DNA of 64,000 nt from Cordylochernes scorpioides (lineage: Eukaryota; Arthropoda; Arachnida; Pseudoscorpiones; Chernetidae): positions 24,258,080 to 24,322,079 of the forward strand of contig CP092880.1 of NCBI GenBank assembly GCA_030710605.1, in the 5' to 3' direction. The notes below the pieces were generated by a model. That model saw only the letters and a list, made by a program, of their open reading frames with translations, was not told where the DNA came from and did not search any database. A program made the translations under genes and the position numbers. Positions within the stretch are counted from its first letter, which is position 1; each line of letters opens with the position of its first letter. Below, piece after piece: positions 9,328-19,140 of the stretch.

Positions 9328-10015
9328 CTAGCGGACGTACCCGGCTTCGCCCGGGTTTTACCCGAGTAAAGGTTTGTCTAACGAATCTCTCGATAAAGTG
9401 AACATTTTTTCCCGGTCCCTTGAAAAATACTCGATAAGTTGAATAAAATCAATATTAATTGGTTCCCTCGGTAATTGGAAGTTAAAGGAATAGTATCTTG
9501 CCTTGGAATTGTATCATTATTCTTGTATGGACGTACCCGGCTTCGCCTGGGTTTTACCCGAGTAAAGGTTTGTCTAACGAATCTCTCAATAAAGTGAACA
9601 TTTTTTCCCGGTCCCTTGAAAAATACTCGATAAGTTGAATAAAATCAATATTAATTGGTTCCCTCGGTAATTGGAAGTTAAAGGAATAGTATCTTGCCTT
9701 GGAATTGTATCATTATTCTTGTCTCAAATAAATTGCCGTGTCATCCTGAATTTTGTCTTTCCTAATTTTCTACATTACAAAATCATCGTATCATCATGAT
9801 AATATTTAGAGCAGATTGTTTAATTATAACAGATAAATTAGAATATTTATCTTGATTATTTTAAAGTGAAAAGTTATTTCAAAAATTTTATTTGCTAGAA
9901 ACCTTCCCAGTACTATACTAAATAACTTCCCAAAGTTTCATGGCGTTCCAATGAGTGGTTTGGTCAGGCATAAAGGACAAACAGACACACATACATTCAT
10001 TTTTATATATATAGA
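9328..10015 (-). mobile_element. Non-autonomous Helitron (688 bp), minus strand
   Basis: On the minus strand it begins TCTATATATATAAAAATG and ends in a GC-rich hairpin (acccgggcgaagccgggt) followed by CTAG. It sits between A and T, as Helitrons do. The family C relative at about 23,391 has the same flanks joined (ccaatatatg), so the insertion point is exact. The 3' end is duplicated in tandem with a period of about 195 bp, and the copy at 35,696-36,392 has the same duplication. No coding sequence. Confidence 0.9.
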
Positions 10016-10094
10016 TATGCCTTTTTAATTAAAGATTTATTTATGGATTTCTCTATTTTCAAAACATATATGTATTAGCCTTACAAAGCTACCT

Positions 10095-10195
10095 TTGGTG
10101 ACCTTTGGGAGAGGCTGCTGCTTATCATCAAACAGCTCAAAGAGCATGGACTCATAGAATCTTTACACAAGGGGATAAGAAACTACAACAACTTT
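10095..10195 (+). repeat. Dispersed repeat family G, 3' end copy
   Basis: Contains gacctttgggagaggctgct and the ggggataagaaactacaaca tail. Confidence 0.65.
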
Positions 10196-10321
10196 ACAAA
10201 GCTTTAGCACTCAAATATATATTTGTATTATTCATTACTAACCAATTGACCCACTTTGCCCAGGTTCTGCCCGAGTGGTCATTTGCCCTACAAATATTGT
10301 TTTAACATATTTTACTTATTA

Positions 10322-10556
10322 TGATAAAGCACAATTTAGATTATAGATTATAAAAAAAAAAAGAAAAGACCTAATCCAAATAATTTATTAGTGTGTGACG
10401 TTTCGGCAACAACATTGTCACCATTATCAGACAAATGAATAAAAATGATTGATTCTTATTCATTTGTCTGATGATGGTGACAATGTTGTTGCCGAAACGT
10501 CACACACTAATAAATTATTTGGATTAGGTCTTTTTTTTTTTTTTTATTATTTACTT
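10322..10556. repeat. Fold-back family A, near-perfect palindrome
   Basis: Two arms of about 110 bp meet near 10,440. Both carry the core: the right arm is intact (ctgatga, gaaa), while the left arm reads as ctgataa on the minus strand. The outer ends are the A- and T-rich aagacctaatccaaataatt sequences. Confidence 0.9.
10465..10506 (+). ncRNA. Hammerhead ribozyme-like motif (family A), intact core
   Basis: CTGATGA at 10,468-10,474, stem II pairing GGTGACA with TGTTGCC (one G-U pair), GAAA at 10,494-10,497, then C-GTC followed by acacac. The TGT before the first box can pair with ACA after GTC as stem I. This matches a type I hammerhead with a very short stem III. Such minimal forms are thought to cleave better as dimers. 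Confidence 0.65.
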
Positions 10557-10605
10557 ATTATGATTATATTTTAGGGTAAATATTCTAATTTCTTTTTAAT
10601 ATATA

Positions 10606-10969
10606 TCTTCTATATATATAAAAATCAATGTTTGTATGTTTGTTTGTTTGTTTGTATGTCCGGTATACAAATTCGCAGTAGTTCACTAATTCAAACCAAA
10701 ATTTCCATACATAGGTAAAAAAATATGGGGAAGACGATAGGCTATTTAAAAAAATATATAAATCAATTATTAAAACTATATATTCAAATTATTCTACTTA
10801 GCTCACGAACAGCGCCCTCTATCAAAGATTAGATTAAATTATGCTGATGCAAACAAATAGATAATGCTAATAACAAACAATTATTTAAAAAATCTTATCT
10901 AAATATATATCACTCGGGTAGATATGCACACGGGTCAATCCCGGGGCGAAGCCCGGGTCACCCGTCTAG
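10606..10969 (+). mobile_element. Non-autonomous Helitron (364 bp)
   Basis: Starts TCTTCTATATATATAAAAAT after an A, ends with the hairpin cccggggcgaagcccggg, then cacccgtCTAG followed by T. It contains a TGTT microsatellite near the 5' end and no coding sequence. Confidence 0.88.
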
Positions 10970-11039
10970 TTAGATATAATTACTAGACGAATGACTTAGT
11001 TTCGACAAAGTTTTTCCTGTGATCATATATGGAATAAAC

Positions 11040-11112
11040 AATTTATTCTACCCACCATGATTATCATGGCCTGTACCCCGTGTACTAGGGATAAGCAAAA
11101 AAAAAAAAAATC
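11040..11112 (+). repeat. SINE 3' end fragment
   Basis: Holds the atgattatcatggcctgtac segment, tactagggataagc and an A tail. Confidence 0.75.
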
Positions 11113-11230
11113 AAATTTCAAATAGGTTAATTGTGAATTTTGAGTTCTAAATTAACAAATTATCATATTCAGTGCAGTAAGAGTTCTCACCACACATAAA
11201 CAACCAATAAACATTTCATACACATTTATA

Positions 11231-11405
11231 CAGTAGAATCTCCCTGTAAAAGACACCTAATTACAGAGCCAAAGTGTCCTATAGGGAGAGGTATCCTCTT
11301 ACTGGAGAATTACTAAATTGTAAAAATGGTAATTTTGCAAATGAAAACTGTTCTTTTTGGAGAGGTGTCGGCTAGCGGGGTTTCCGCTAAAGTGAGGTTC
11401 TAATG
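11231..11405. mobile_element. Pogo/Tigger-type MITE, about 175 bp
   Basis: The left end CAGTAGAATCTCCCTGTAAA and the reverse complement of the right end (CATTAGAACCTCACTTTAGC) form pogo-like terminal inverted repeats. TA precedes the left end; the right TA is not preserved. No coding capacity. Related pieces are at 6055, 6390-6490, 7200-7345 and 16,385-16,445. Confidence 0.65.
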
Positions 11406-11604
11406 AAAAAAAAATTAAAATAAAAAGGTCAGGCATTGTTGATATCAAAGATAAAAAAGGGCATAGCCTGAGTCCTCAGATGAGCATTTTAGATGGCAAA
11501 GCATAATCTAGGGGAACAAAAATCAACAAAACGCTGATTTAAGCTTGTTCCATAATATTTAGCTAACCCATTTTTTTTAATAAATCAAGAATGGCCCATG
11601 ATGA

Positions 11605-11640
11605 ATGTGTTTCCTGCTGTTGGCTTTCATCAGTGTTGTG
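11605..11640 (-). ncRNA. Hammerhead-like motif (family D)
   Basis: On the minus strand: CTGATGA (11,627-11,633), a spacer able to form a weak stem, GAAAC (GAAA at 11,610-11,613), then acattcatc. Confidence 0.45.
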
Positions 11641-11876
11641 TAGGCAGGTTTACCTCAACACAAAAATTTGGTTCAAGAGAAATCAAGAACTGGGTTTTGA
11701 AAGTCAAATTTGTGTGAATACCCCCATGTGAGTGATCAGAATATGCCTTTTTATTCAATTTTTAATAGTTTTAAAATAAAAAAGGCATGTCCTAACCACA
11801 CTCACATGAACATTTCAGATGGCAGAGCGCCATTTATAGTGGAACAAAAATAAACAAAACGTTTATTTAACTTGAT

Positions 11877-12047
11877 AAGGCACAATTTGGATTAATGATT
11901 ATAAACACAAGGTAATAAGACCAAATCCAAATAAATAAATAGTGTGTGACGTTTCGGTAACAGCGTTGTTACCATCTTCAGACAAAAGTGTTGGTCTTGG
12001 TCTTATTACCTTGTGTTTATAATATTTAATCCAAATTGTGCCTTATT
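11877..12047. repeat. Fold-back family A palindrome nested at the centre of family D
   Basis: Starts ataaggcacaatttgg and ends ccaaattgtgccttat. One arm keeps the full hammerhead-like end and the other arm is short. Its centre coincides with the larger family D palindrome. Confidence 0.85.
11943..11984 (-). ncRNA. Hammerhead ribozyme-like motif (family A), intact core
   Basis: On the minus strand: CTGAAGA (11,975-11,981), perfect stem II GGTAACA...TGTTACC, GAAA (11,952-11,955), C-GTC (11,948-11,950), then acacac. All boxes are intact. Confidence 0.65.
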
Positions 12048-12509
12048 AAACGTTTAGTTTATTTTTGTTCCACTAGATAACGCTCTGCCATTAAAAATAA
12101 TCATGTAAGCATGGTTAGGATATGTCTTTTTTGATTTTAATATCAACACCTGACCTTTTCCTATTTTTAAATCATTTTTCACATAGTTATATATTAATTA
12201 AACAATAGATTTCTGGAGATGAGTTTCTTTTCATTTTATTAACGTAGTCTCAAGCTTTCTGACATCTCTGCCTTTATACAGGAGAACATATATAAACGAA
12301 TAAAACGCCGCCTGATGCTAAACTATTACAAAATCTATATATACAAATAGATATTAAAAACAAAGTAGACATATCCTGACCAGGAGCACATATGCTTTTT
12401 AGATGGCAGAGCGCAATCTAGTGGAACAGAAATCAACTATTCATTGATTTAACCTGTTCCCTAATATTTGGCCAACCCAATTTCTTGATAAATCAAGAAA
12501 AGCTCTCCA

Positions 12510-12536
12510 CGAACGTGTTTCGCGCTCGTCAGCGTC
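12510..12536 (-). ncRNA. Minimal hammerhead-like motif (family D)
   Basis: On the minus strand: CTGACGA (12,526-12,532), a very short GCGC spacer, GAAAC (GAAA 12,518-12,521), then acgttcgtgg, which pairs with itself. Stem II is almost absent, so function is doubtful. Confidence 0.4.
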
Positions 12537-12539
12537 AAG

Positions 12540-12790
12540 TTACAAATATAAATACATTTGGATATTTTGCATATAGTTATTCAGTGCAGCATATATAAGC
12601 AGAATGATCCAATACAGTATTAGAGCTCTAAAGAGGTGGTCTGGTAGATTAAATTGGTGAAACCGCTGGGAGGGTTCACCACTGATAAGCCAAGCCCTAC
12701 CAATATTTTTCATTGCAGTAAGGATAGTAGAAGTTTGATTTATTTGTAAAAGAAACATTCGCGTCTTAATGTCTTCATTCATTGTATATA
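12540..12790 (+). repeat. Dispersed repeat family E
   Basis: About 250 bp containing gcagcatatataagcag, gaaaccgctgggagggttca and gataagccaagccctacc. Copies are at about 37,435-37,640, 44,985-45,255, 53,690-53,820, 57,485-57,770 and, partially, 47,785-47,885 and 62,195-62,295. Its gatgagccaagccct block resembles the 51-bp minisatellite unit. Confidence 0.7.
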
Positions 12791-13139
12791 GATGGCGCGT
12801 TATTGGTTTGTATCAAGTTATATATGTATTTGCAATAAAGGAGAAGGAGGTCAGGCATTTAAAATTATGAAAAAGACATTTCTAACTTCTCAGATGGGAA
12901 TTTAAAAGAGTAAGGTCAAACTTGTTTCCGCGTTTAAATTGCCTGACTTTCATCCCCACACAAATTTGGCCTTAAAACACCTTTTTCTTGTTTCATAAAG
13001 AAACATTTGCAATCTCCTTGGTAGGTATAAATGTACAGCCAGGGTTGGCTTTTCTGGGATATGAAGAAATAATATTTGATCAACACTCAGATATAGATAA
13101 AGAATTCTTCCCGATTTGAAATTAAACGAAAAAACATGG
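12791..13139. other. No gene seen
   Basis: AT-rich, with gaggtcaggcatttaaaa-like family D remnants. I see no coding sequence. Confidence 0.5.
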
Positions 13140-14745
13140 TGAAGGAAGATGAGTTTCTTTTATTGATGCATAGGTGCAAGCTTTCGGGTAAAAACCCTTC
13201 AACAGACGATAAATGAAGCGCGACTTATAAGGACTATGGTACAAATGGTAGGAAGGAATAAATATAAAAAAAGAAAGTTTTTAAACTATTTATATATACA
13301 GTATAACCTCGTTAATTCGACACACCCCAATTCGACACTCGGCGATAATTCGACCATGTTCCGATGTCCCGACCTCCGGCCTATCAAATAACAAACCTTA
13401 ATTCGACAGTATCGATAATACGACAGTTCCGATAGTTCGACCATTTTAAAATTCGAATTTAGACAGTTGAATGTTATTTTACATGCAACTTTACCGCTAA
13501 ACGGTATTACGGCGGAGACGATCGGCATCGGCGGGCGCCGATACGATCGCGCCTGCGCACTTTTGGTTTCTGGTTAGTTTAAGTTTCACTTTGCAGTGCC
13601 GTTGCGCAATTTCGCGGATGTTATTGTTGTTTTTTTTACGCTGGAATTTCGGCATCATGCGCTAACTAATAATAATTTTTATTTTTTTATTTTTAACATT
13701 GAAATATTTTAGCTATTTTTAAATTTATAAATAATTTCTTTTTAAATAAATAAATCTTTATAAAATGATCCAACAAAGATTATGATAACATTTTAATTCA
13801 ATATTCCATTTCTGTGCTATTATAAAAGATTTAAACACAAAATCAATAACACCTGCAGCAGCAGTGGATGCCTTTAATACATTAAAATTTATTTATTAAA
13901 AGACATTTCAGAGGAAGAAAGGCAAGCATGTTTTTTCAAAATGCCATCTGGAATACATCCTGAATAGGATTTCAGTGCAAAAACAGATATCTATAAAGGA
14001 ATTTTTTAAAAGATCTTCATGATTATTTTAAAATAATATTTTAAAATTTTCTTTTTATATTTACCATATTTATTTCCTTTCTACTGCTATATTTTTCAAT
14101 TAGAATAAAATATTATTTAATATATTTAATGTCTGTAGAGTTAATATTTGATTATATTATTGAAAAGAAACACATTGCCAATAAATTTATTTGTTACAAT
14201 TATTTATGTTTCTAAAATATGTATTAATGCCATTTTGTCACTGATACTAAAAGTTAATCATGAAAATAAAATAAAAACACACAATGGTTTCAATTAATAT
14301 CATTAATTTATATTACAAGGCTATTTTTAAAAAATATTATTTTAGCGAGTTAGATGATTACCTAATCATATAACCTTAATTCAACACTTCCTTTAATTCA
14401 ACCGAAAGCTCTGATCCCTTGGGGTGTTGAATTAAAGAGGTTCGACTGTATGTTAATATTAACAGAAGACCGATTTTTGAGAAAAGTAAATATTAAATCT
14501 AATTAAATTAATATCTAAGATTTAATATTTACTTTTTTCAAAAATCGGTCTTCTATATATATTAACATATATAAATAGTTTAAAAACTTTCTTTTTTTTT
14601 ATATATTTATTCCTTCCTACCATTTGTACCATAGTCCTTATAAGTCGCGCTTCATTTCTCGCCTGTTGAAGGGTTTTTACCTGAAAGCTTGCACCTATGC
14701 ATCAATAAAAGAAACTAGTCTTCCTTCACCATATTTTTTCGTTTA
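13140..14745. repeat. Large fold-back repeat of Penelope-like terminal sequence, split by a pogo element
   Basis: The left arm (13,140-13,298, continuing 14,451-14,495) and right arm (14,510-14,745) are reverse complements: gatgagtttcttttattgat, the ctttcgggtaaaaaccc hairpin, aagtcgcgcttcattt and agaccgatttttga blocks occur in mirrored order. The turn lies near 14,500. The arm end has the ctgttgaaggg / gaaagcttgc pattern of a Penelope-like-element terminus. The left arm alone is interrupted at 13,299-14,448. Confidence 0.85.
13299..14448. mobile_element. Non-autonomous pogo/Tigger element, 1,150 bp
   Basis: The left terminus CAGTATAACCTCGTTAATTC and the reverse complement of the right terminus CAGTCGAACCTCTTTAATTC are pogo-type inverted repeats ending CAGT...ACTG-like, flanked by TA on both sides (13,297-13,298 and 14,449-14,450). 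The interior is AT-rich and no DDE transposase frame is open, so it is an internally deleted or decayed copy. The right arm of the enclosing fold-back repeat retains the uninterrupted site. Confidence 0.88.
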
Positions 14746-14894
14746 ACTCAGATATAGGAACAAATCAATGTTTAATTGATATTTACTTTGATAGATGGTG
14801 TTCTGTCATCATCAGTACTTCTGTTTACCAAATTATTTTTAACTAGGCCATTGTCTGCTCTATGCCTGGATAAAAAAGGACGGGGAACAGTTAA

Positions 14895-15085
14895 GAAGTT
14901 TGATAAGGCACACTTTGGATTATAGATTATAAACACAAGGTAATAAGACCAAATCCAAATAAATAGTGTGTGACGTTTCGGTAACAGCGTTGTTATTCAG
15001 TACTTTTGTCTGAAGATGGTAACAATGCTGTTACCGAAACGTCACACACTTTTTATTTGGATTTGGTGTTATTACCTTGTGTTTA
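14895..15085. repeat. Fold-back family A palindrome
   Basis: Arms carry ggtaataagaccaaatccaa and its reverse complement. The left arm's core is cut short at 14,990; the right arm keeps an intact core. Confidence 0.88.
15007..15047 (+). ncRNA. Hammerhead ribozyme-like motif (family A), intact core
   Basis: CTGAAGA at 15,010-15,016, stem II GGTAACA...TGTTACC fully paired, GAAA at 15,036-15,039, C-GTC (15,041-15,043) then acacac. Best-preserved plus-strand example. Confidence 0.68.
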
Positions 15086-15399
15086 GTTAAGAAGCTTGTT
15101 AAACCACTAGAGTTCAGCTGTAGCCCCCTGTATCCAGGATAACTTGAGGCGGTACTTTGTATTGAATGCAGCTGAGGCCTATTGTTGTCAGAGATGGCTA
15201 TTTAGCAAAAGAGCTACATCAGACAACCACAATCTACAGTAGATCAACAGCAGACCCAACTCTTTAGGGTAAAAAGACTAAATCGTTCATTGATCAATAA
15301 CTTTTTCTTCATTGATCAATATACCTTATTCTAAATTAAATTTGAGAACACGCTAAGTAAGCTGGGCCAAATACATTTACTAATGGCCAATGTAACCAG

Positions 15400-15615
15400 A
15401 AAAAAATGGATTATAGATTATAAACACAAGGTAATAAGACCAAATCCAAATAAATAAATAGTGTGTGATGCTTCAGTAACAGCGTTGTTACCATCTTCAG
15501 ACAAAATTTCTCATTCAGTACTTTTGTCTCTCTGAAGATGGTAACAATACTGTTACCGAAATGTCACACACTATTTATTTATTTGGATTTGGTCTTATTA
15601 CCTTGTGTTTATTCT
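15400..15615. repeat. Fold-back family A palindrome
   Basis: Both arms present. The minus-oriented core is degraded (gtgtgatgcttcagtaacag); the plus-oriented core is nearly intact. Confidence 0.88.
15528..15570 (+). ncRNA. Hammerhead ribozyme-like motif (family A)
   Basis: CTGAAGA (15,532-15,538), stem II GGTAACA/TGTTACC, GAAA (15,558-15,561), then TGTC followed by acacac. Confidence 0.55.
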
Positions 15616-15733
15616 AAATTAGTTAAATTTGCGAACACGCTGAGTATATAAGCTGAGCCAAATACATTCTACTAATGGACAATCTAACAAGAGAAAAACA
15701 AAAAGGAGAGGGAAGGAGGAAGAGTTTTCTTAC

Positions 15734-16005
15734 AATTTGCTGGGTTCTCCAACAGTGGAATCATCTCCTTCAATGCGGTAGATCTTTCCGTACATGACGT
15801 ATTCATAGGCATCTGCACGGGAAGGGCCTTGGTCGGCTGGGTTCCACTCGGCATCTTCCAACACTCCGTCCTCTCGAAGTGTTGTAGCCAGCACCAGGCG
15901 GAACTTGTCGCCAAGCTCCACAGGGTAGCACTGGATGTTGACATCTAGGATCAGGTCCATCTTGAAGGACTCACTCTCACAATGGATCCTGCTCACTTGA
16001 CCCAC
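15734..16005 (-). CDS. POLR2H: Exon of RNA polymerase I/II/III shared subunit RPABC3 (RPB8)
   Basis: The minus strand encodes an unbroken stretch of about 88 residues with [55 protein letters not shown] and a final PSKL. This is the N-terminal two-thirds of RPB8, a small OB-fold-type subunit shared by all three nuclear RNA polymerases. The homology begins at VSR (15,996) and ends at KL, where aaatt is followed by gtaaga, a good splice donor (GT at 15,733-15,732). This leaves the last 40 or so residues of the family to a further exon. The 5' acceptor is uncertain: an AG lies just before VSR (15,997-15,996) and another about 20 bases upstream. I could not find the first or last exons within the window. 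Conservation and lack of stops argue for a live gene; a captured exon is the alternative. Confidence 0.88.
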
Positions 16006-16290
16006 AGCATTCCTGTTAGTCCCACGGCAGTGTTAGTTACAGTACAGCCAGGGAACAAAGACTGGATGATAATTCACATCCTTGGAAACCACAGGCCTAT
16101 GTAAATGATCCCTTTCATGATGCTAAAACTGGGTAAACCAGTCCCATCATGAAAGTTTGACACCCAAGATATCAGAGCTTTTGGTTGAATTTTAAAGTAA
16201 GTGTTGAATTAAAGTTGGTTAGTCACTCAACATTCTCAACCTGCAACCCCAAACAACATCATTGACTGTATTGACTCATCCAGTGATGAA
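16006..16290. other. Probable intron sequence flanking the RPB8 exon
   Basis: Non-coding. Lies upstream of the exon on the minus strand. No further RPB8 exon recognised. Confidence 0.45.
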
Positions 16291-16294
16291 CTCT

Positions 16295-16445
16295 ACTCAT
16301 CCCTGGCAGACACCATCTCAAGCTCTACAAGCTTGATACCCTGATATGATTGAGTGGAGATAAGAAAGAAGAAGATCACAACATTCACACTTTTGCTCTG
16401 CAACTAGGTGTTAACAACCTTTACAGGGAGGTTTTACTGTATCAA
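16295..16445. repeat. Family F 3' end and MITE fragment
   Basis: gattgagtggagataagaaa (16,350-16,369) is the family F terminus. Then a pogo-like end, acctttacagggaggtttta, precedes ctgtat. Confidence 0.5.
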
Positions 16446-16949
16446 TTAACATTCAGATTTACTAGCAATGGGTATTTCTTTTTAAAATTAATAATTAAAT
16501 TTATCAAATTAATTTAATAAATAATTAAGAATTAACTCTATTGTTGTATGTGAAAATTGATTTGAAAAACGATAGAATTGACGTCTGTCATTTGTTAGGC
16601 TGCAGGTCGGGACATGAAAACATGGTTGAATTATTGCAAGCGTCAAATTAACGAGATCACATACTGTGCAAATCCGCTTCAACTTAAAAAGCATTCTCTG
16701 TCACCCTAAAACTGAACAAATGCAACCACCAAGACAAGAAACCCAAACCAATCTTGTATATTGTATCCCATCTTGTACCTCTTTGATATTCCTTTAGTGG
16801 CATGTTGGTTCATGAAGAATTGAATCATTCCCTTTCGCCAACAATTAGATAAGCACATATACCATACAGAAATGGCATTTAAACCTATTTCTAACATTCA
16901 AATTTAGATATACAGCTGAGGATTCCCATAATAAGAAACAACAACGATG
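16446..16949. other. AT-rich, no gene seen
   Basis: Only short incidental frames. An aagaaacaacaacgatg piece near 16,933 looks like the family G tail. Confidence 0.5.
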
Positions 16950-17042
16950 ATAAATCACAATTTGGATTATAGCTACAAGAAAATAAGACCTAATCCAAAT
17001 AAATTAATTGTGTGGATGTTTGGGTACAAGTGTTATTACTAT
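16950..17042. repeat. Fold-back family A fragment
   Basis: Carries cacaatttggattatagcta, ataagacctaatccaaataa and tgtgtggatgtttgggtac. Decayed centre. Confidence 0.55.
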
Positions 17043-18409
17043 ATCCTTTATATCTATAAAAATGAAATGCGAAATCGATGTTTGTTATCGCATCACGCAA
17101 AATCTACTGACTCAATCATTATGGAATTTCGCATGTAGGTAGCTGAAGATTTCGTTTAACATATAGGCTATTCAAAAAACGAAAAGGTTTAATGTGCTAT
17201 TTTTAAAAAATGTTAAACCAAAATTCCTTAGTTCAAGCCTTTTACCGCTTGGCGGCGCACTGGTCGCGACGATAAATGAATTTGATTGGTTAATAATTTT
17301 ACACGTTGTTGTTTTGTAATTTTACCCGATTAATGTGTTTTTAAAAGGTAAGATTATTTTTATATATCTATTATTTTTATATATATATCTTTGAAAATAA
17401 TTTTAATCGATCATTATCAAATAAATACGCCCCCGGAACCTGGGTTAATTAAAACTGTATTGTGAAATTTCGCACGTAGGGAGTTGAGGTTTTGGTTTAA
17501 CATTTAGGCTAAAAGCACAAAAATTGCATTTCGAAAAACTTTCTTTTCCTTTTTAGAAGGTAGATTTTATTTAATCATTTAGTAATATTTTTTCAATTTA
17601 AATTAATTGGATTTATTATTTATTTCGCAGCTTATTCATATATTTTGCTTCGTTTAATTTTAATTAGTGTAAATATAACGATCTACATTTTTAAAGATAA
17701 GTGTAGTATTTTATCTCATAAGGTATATTATTTTTGGAACAGTATTCTATTTTTTTTCTTTCTTATATTTAGAGTGCGTATAAATTTTATTAAAGTTGTA
17801 AAAAGTATATTTATTGAAAAAAGTATAAACATTTTTTTTCTGTCATTGGTTATATTATATACCATATATATTTATATGGTACAACCATATTTTTATATGT
17901 ATATGTATATATTTGTTTCTACACTAAATTTATTCAAATCAAGATAGCTTTTTTTATGCTTTTAAAAGTACGTATAATATATTTAACGTTTCATAATACT
18001 TTTCAACTTAAAGTCTTTGGAAACAATATTGCTTTTTTCCTATCCTGCAGGTCAACAGTACACTGCAACATGCTATCATAACTCTGGCTTTTGGCATTGA
18101 TATTTATTTATTGTGAAAGTACTGTTTGCTACCTTAAGCTCTGGAGAAATTATAATGTAGATCCATCCTGTGGAAATCACACCATAGTAAAAAAAGAACG
18201 CATGTAGCTGGTAGCAAATTTTGTGCCCTGTGTGAAGCTAGCGTTCAAATTTAATTTTTTTGAAAGATATTTCTATTGTTGACCTTATTTTCACTTGTCC
18301 TGACCCATATAGGGTTAATTAATAGCTCATTTGACATTTTACCTTTATTGATGGTCTTGGCAATATATATGTAAAGCTTTTTAGGTAAAAAAGAATTGAG
18401 GTATATTTT

Positions 18410-18615
18410 GAAATATAGATAAAAATCACAAGGAAGCAAGACCAGATCCAAATAAATAAATTATGTGTGGTTTCAGAAACAGCATTGTTACCATCTTCAG
18501 ACAAAAGTACTGAATACATTCAGTAATTTTGTCTTTATAAGGTAACAATGCTGTTATTGAAACATCACACATAATTCGTTTATTTTTTATTTGGTCTTGC
18601 TTTTTTGGTATTTTT
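18410..18615. repeat. Fold-back family A copy inside the Helitron
   Basis: Palindromic arms (gtggtttcagaaacagcatt / taacaatgctgttattgaaa) with decayed hammerhead boxes. Confidence 0.7.
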
Positions 18616-18974
18616 AACATTGCCCTTGACTATTAGAAAATGATGCAAATTTCCTAATTATTTTATGCCATTTTAAAAAGTACATTCTTTTGTAATAATA
18701 TCTAATTTCCCACATTTTTCTAAAGCTGCCAACAATGACCTAATACAAAAAATAATCCAAGTCTGGGTATTTCAGTATTGCAGATATATTACATTTTTAA
18801 AAGTTGTTTAACTATAGATGTACATGCCGGATTAGGTGCCCTTAAAAATGTTTAATCTGGCTGTTTCTTCTTGAACTGCCGAGCGTGAAGTGGAGAAAGT
18901 AAAATTTTCAGGTTGCGAGGCCCATTTCCCTTAATTCACACTAATCATTTGATTTTTTTTTTTCATTTTTTAGA

Positions 18975-19140
18975 TACCAAAGCCCAGTTTGGTTACTTGC
19001 ACTCACTAGAGGGGTTTGCCTTTTTCAAGACTCAGGGGCCATTGGGGCAATTTTTTTTTTTTTCAGAACAAAGTGTCTAAATCTGCATTCAATGATCCCG
19101 GGTCGTGGTTTTTAAAAATCAACAGTTTAGACCACTCCTC
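18975..19140 (-). repeat. SINE copy, decayed
   Basis: Contains cagtttggttacttgcactc, ttgaccactcctcc-like head and ccgggtcgtgg, the SINE head in minus orientation. Confidence 0.6.

Larger units (their letters stand above)
11430..12540. repeat. Fold-back family D arms with a family A palindrome at the centre
   Basis: Left arms (for example about 11,760-11,876: aaaaaggcatgtcctaacca, gcagagcgcc, aaacgtttatttaac) reappear inverted at about 12,048-12,165. Exactly between them sits a family A palindrome (11,877-12,047). Two minus-strand hammerhead-like ends lie at 11,605-11,640 and 12,510-12,536. A related single copy is at 38,650-38,870. Confidence 0.75.

Noticed and set aside
17645..17947. 100-codon hydrophobic frame that looks like a membrane protein
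   Set aside because: The region is extremely AT-rich, giving Phe/Ile/Leu/Tyr codons by chance. It lies inside a Helitron copy.
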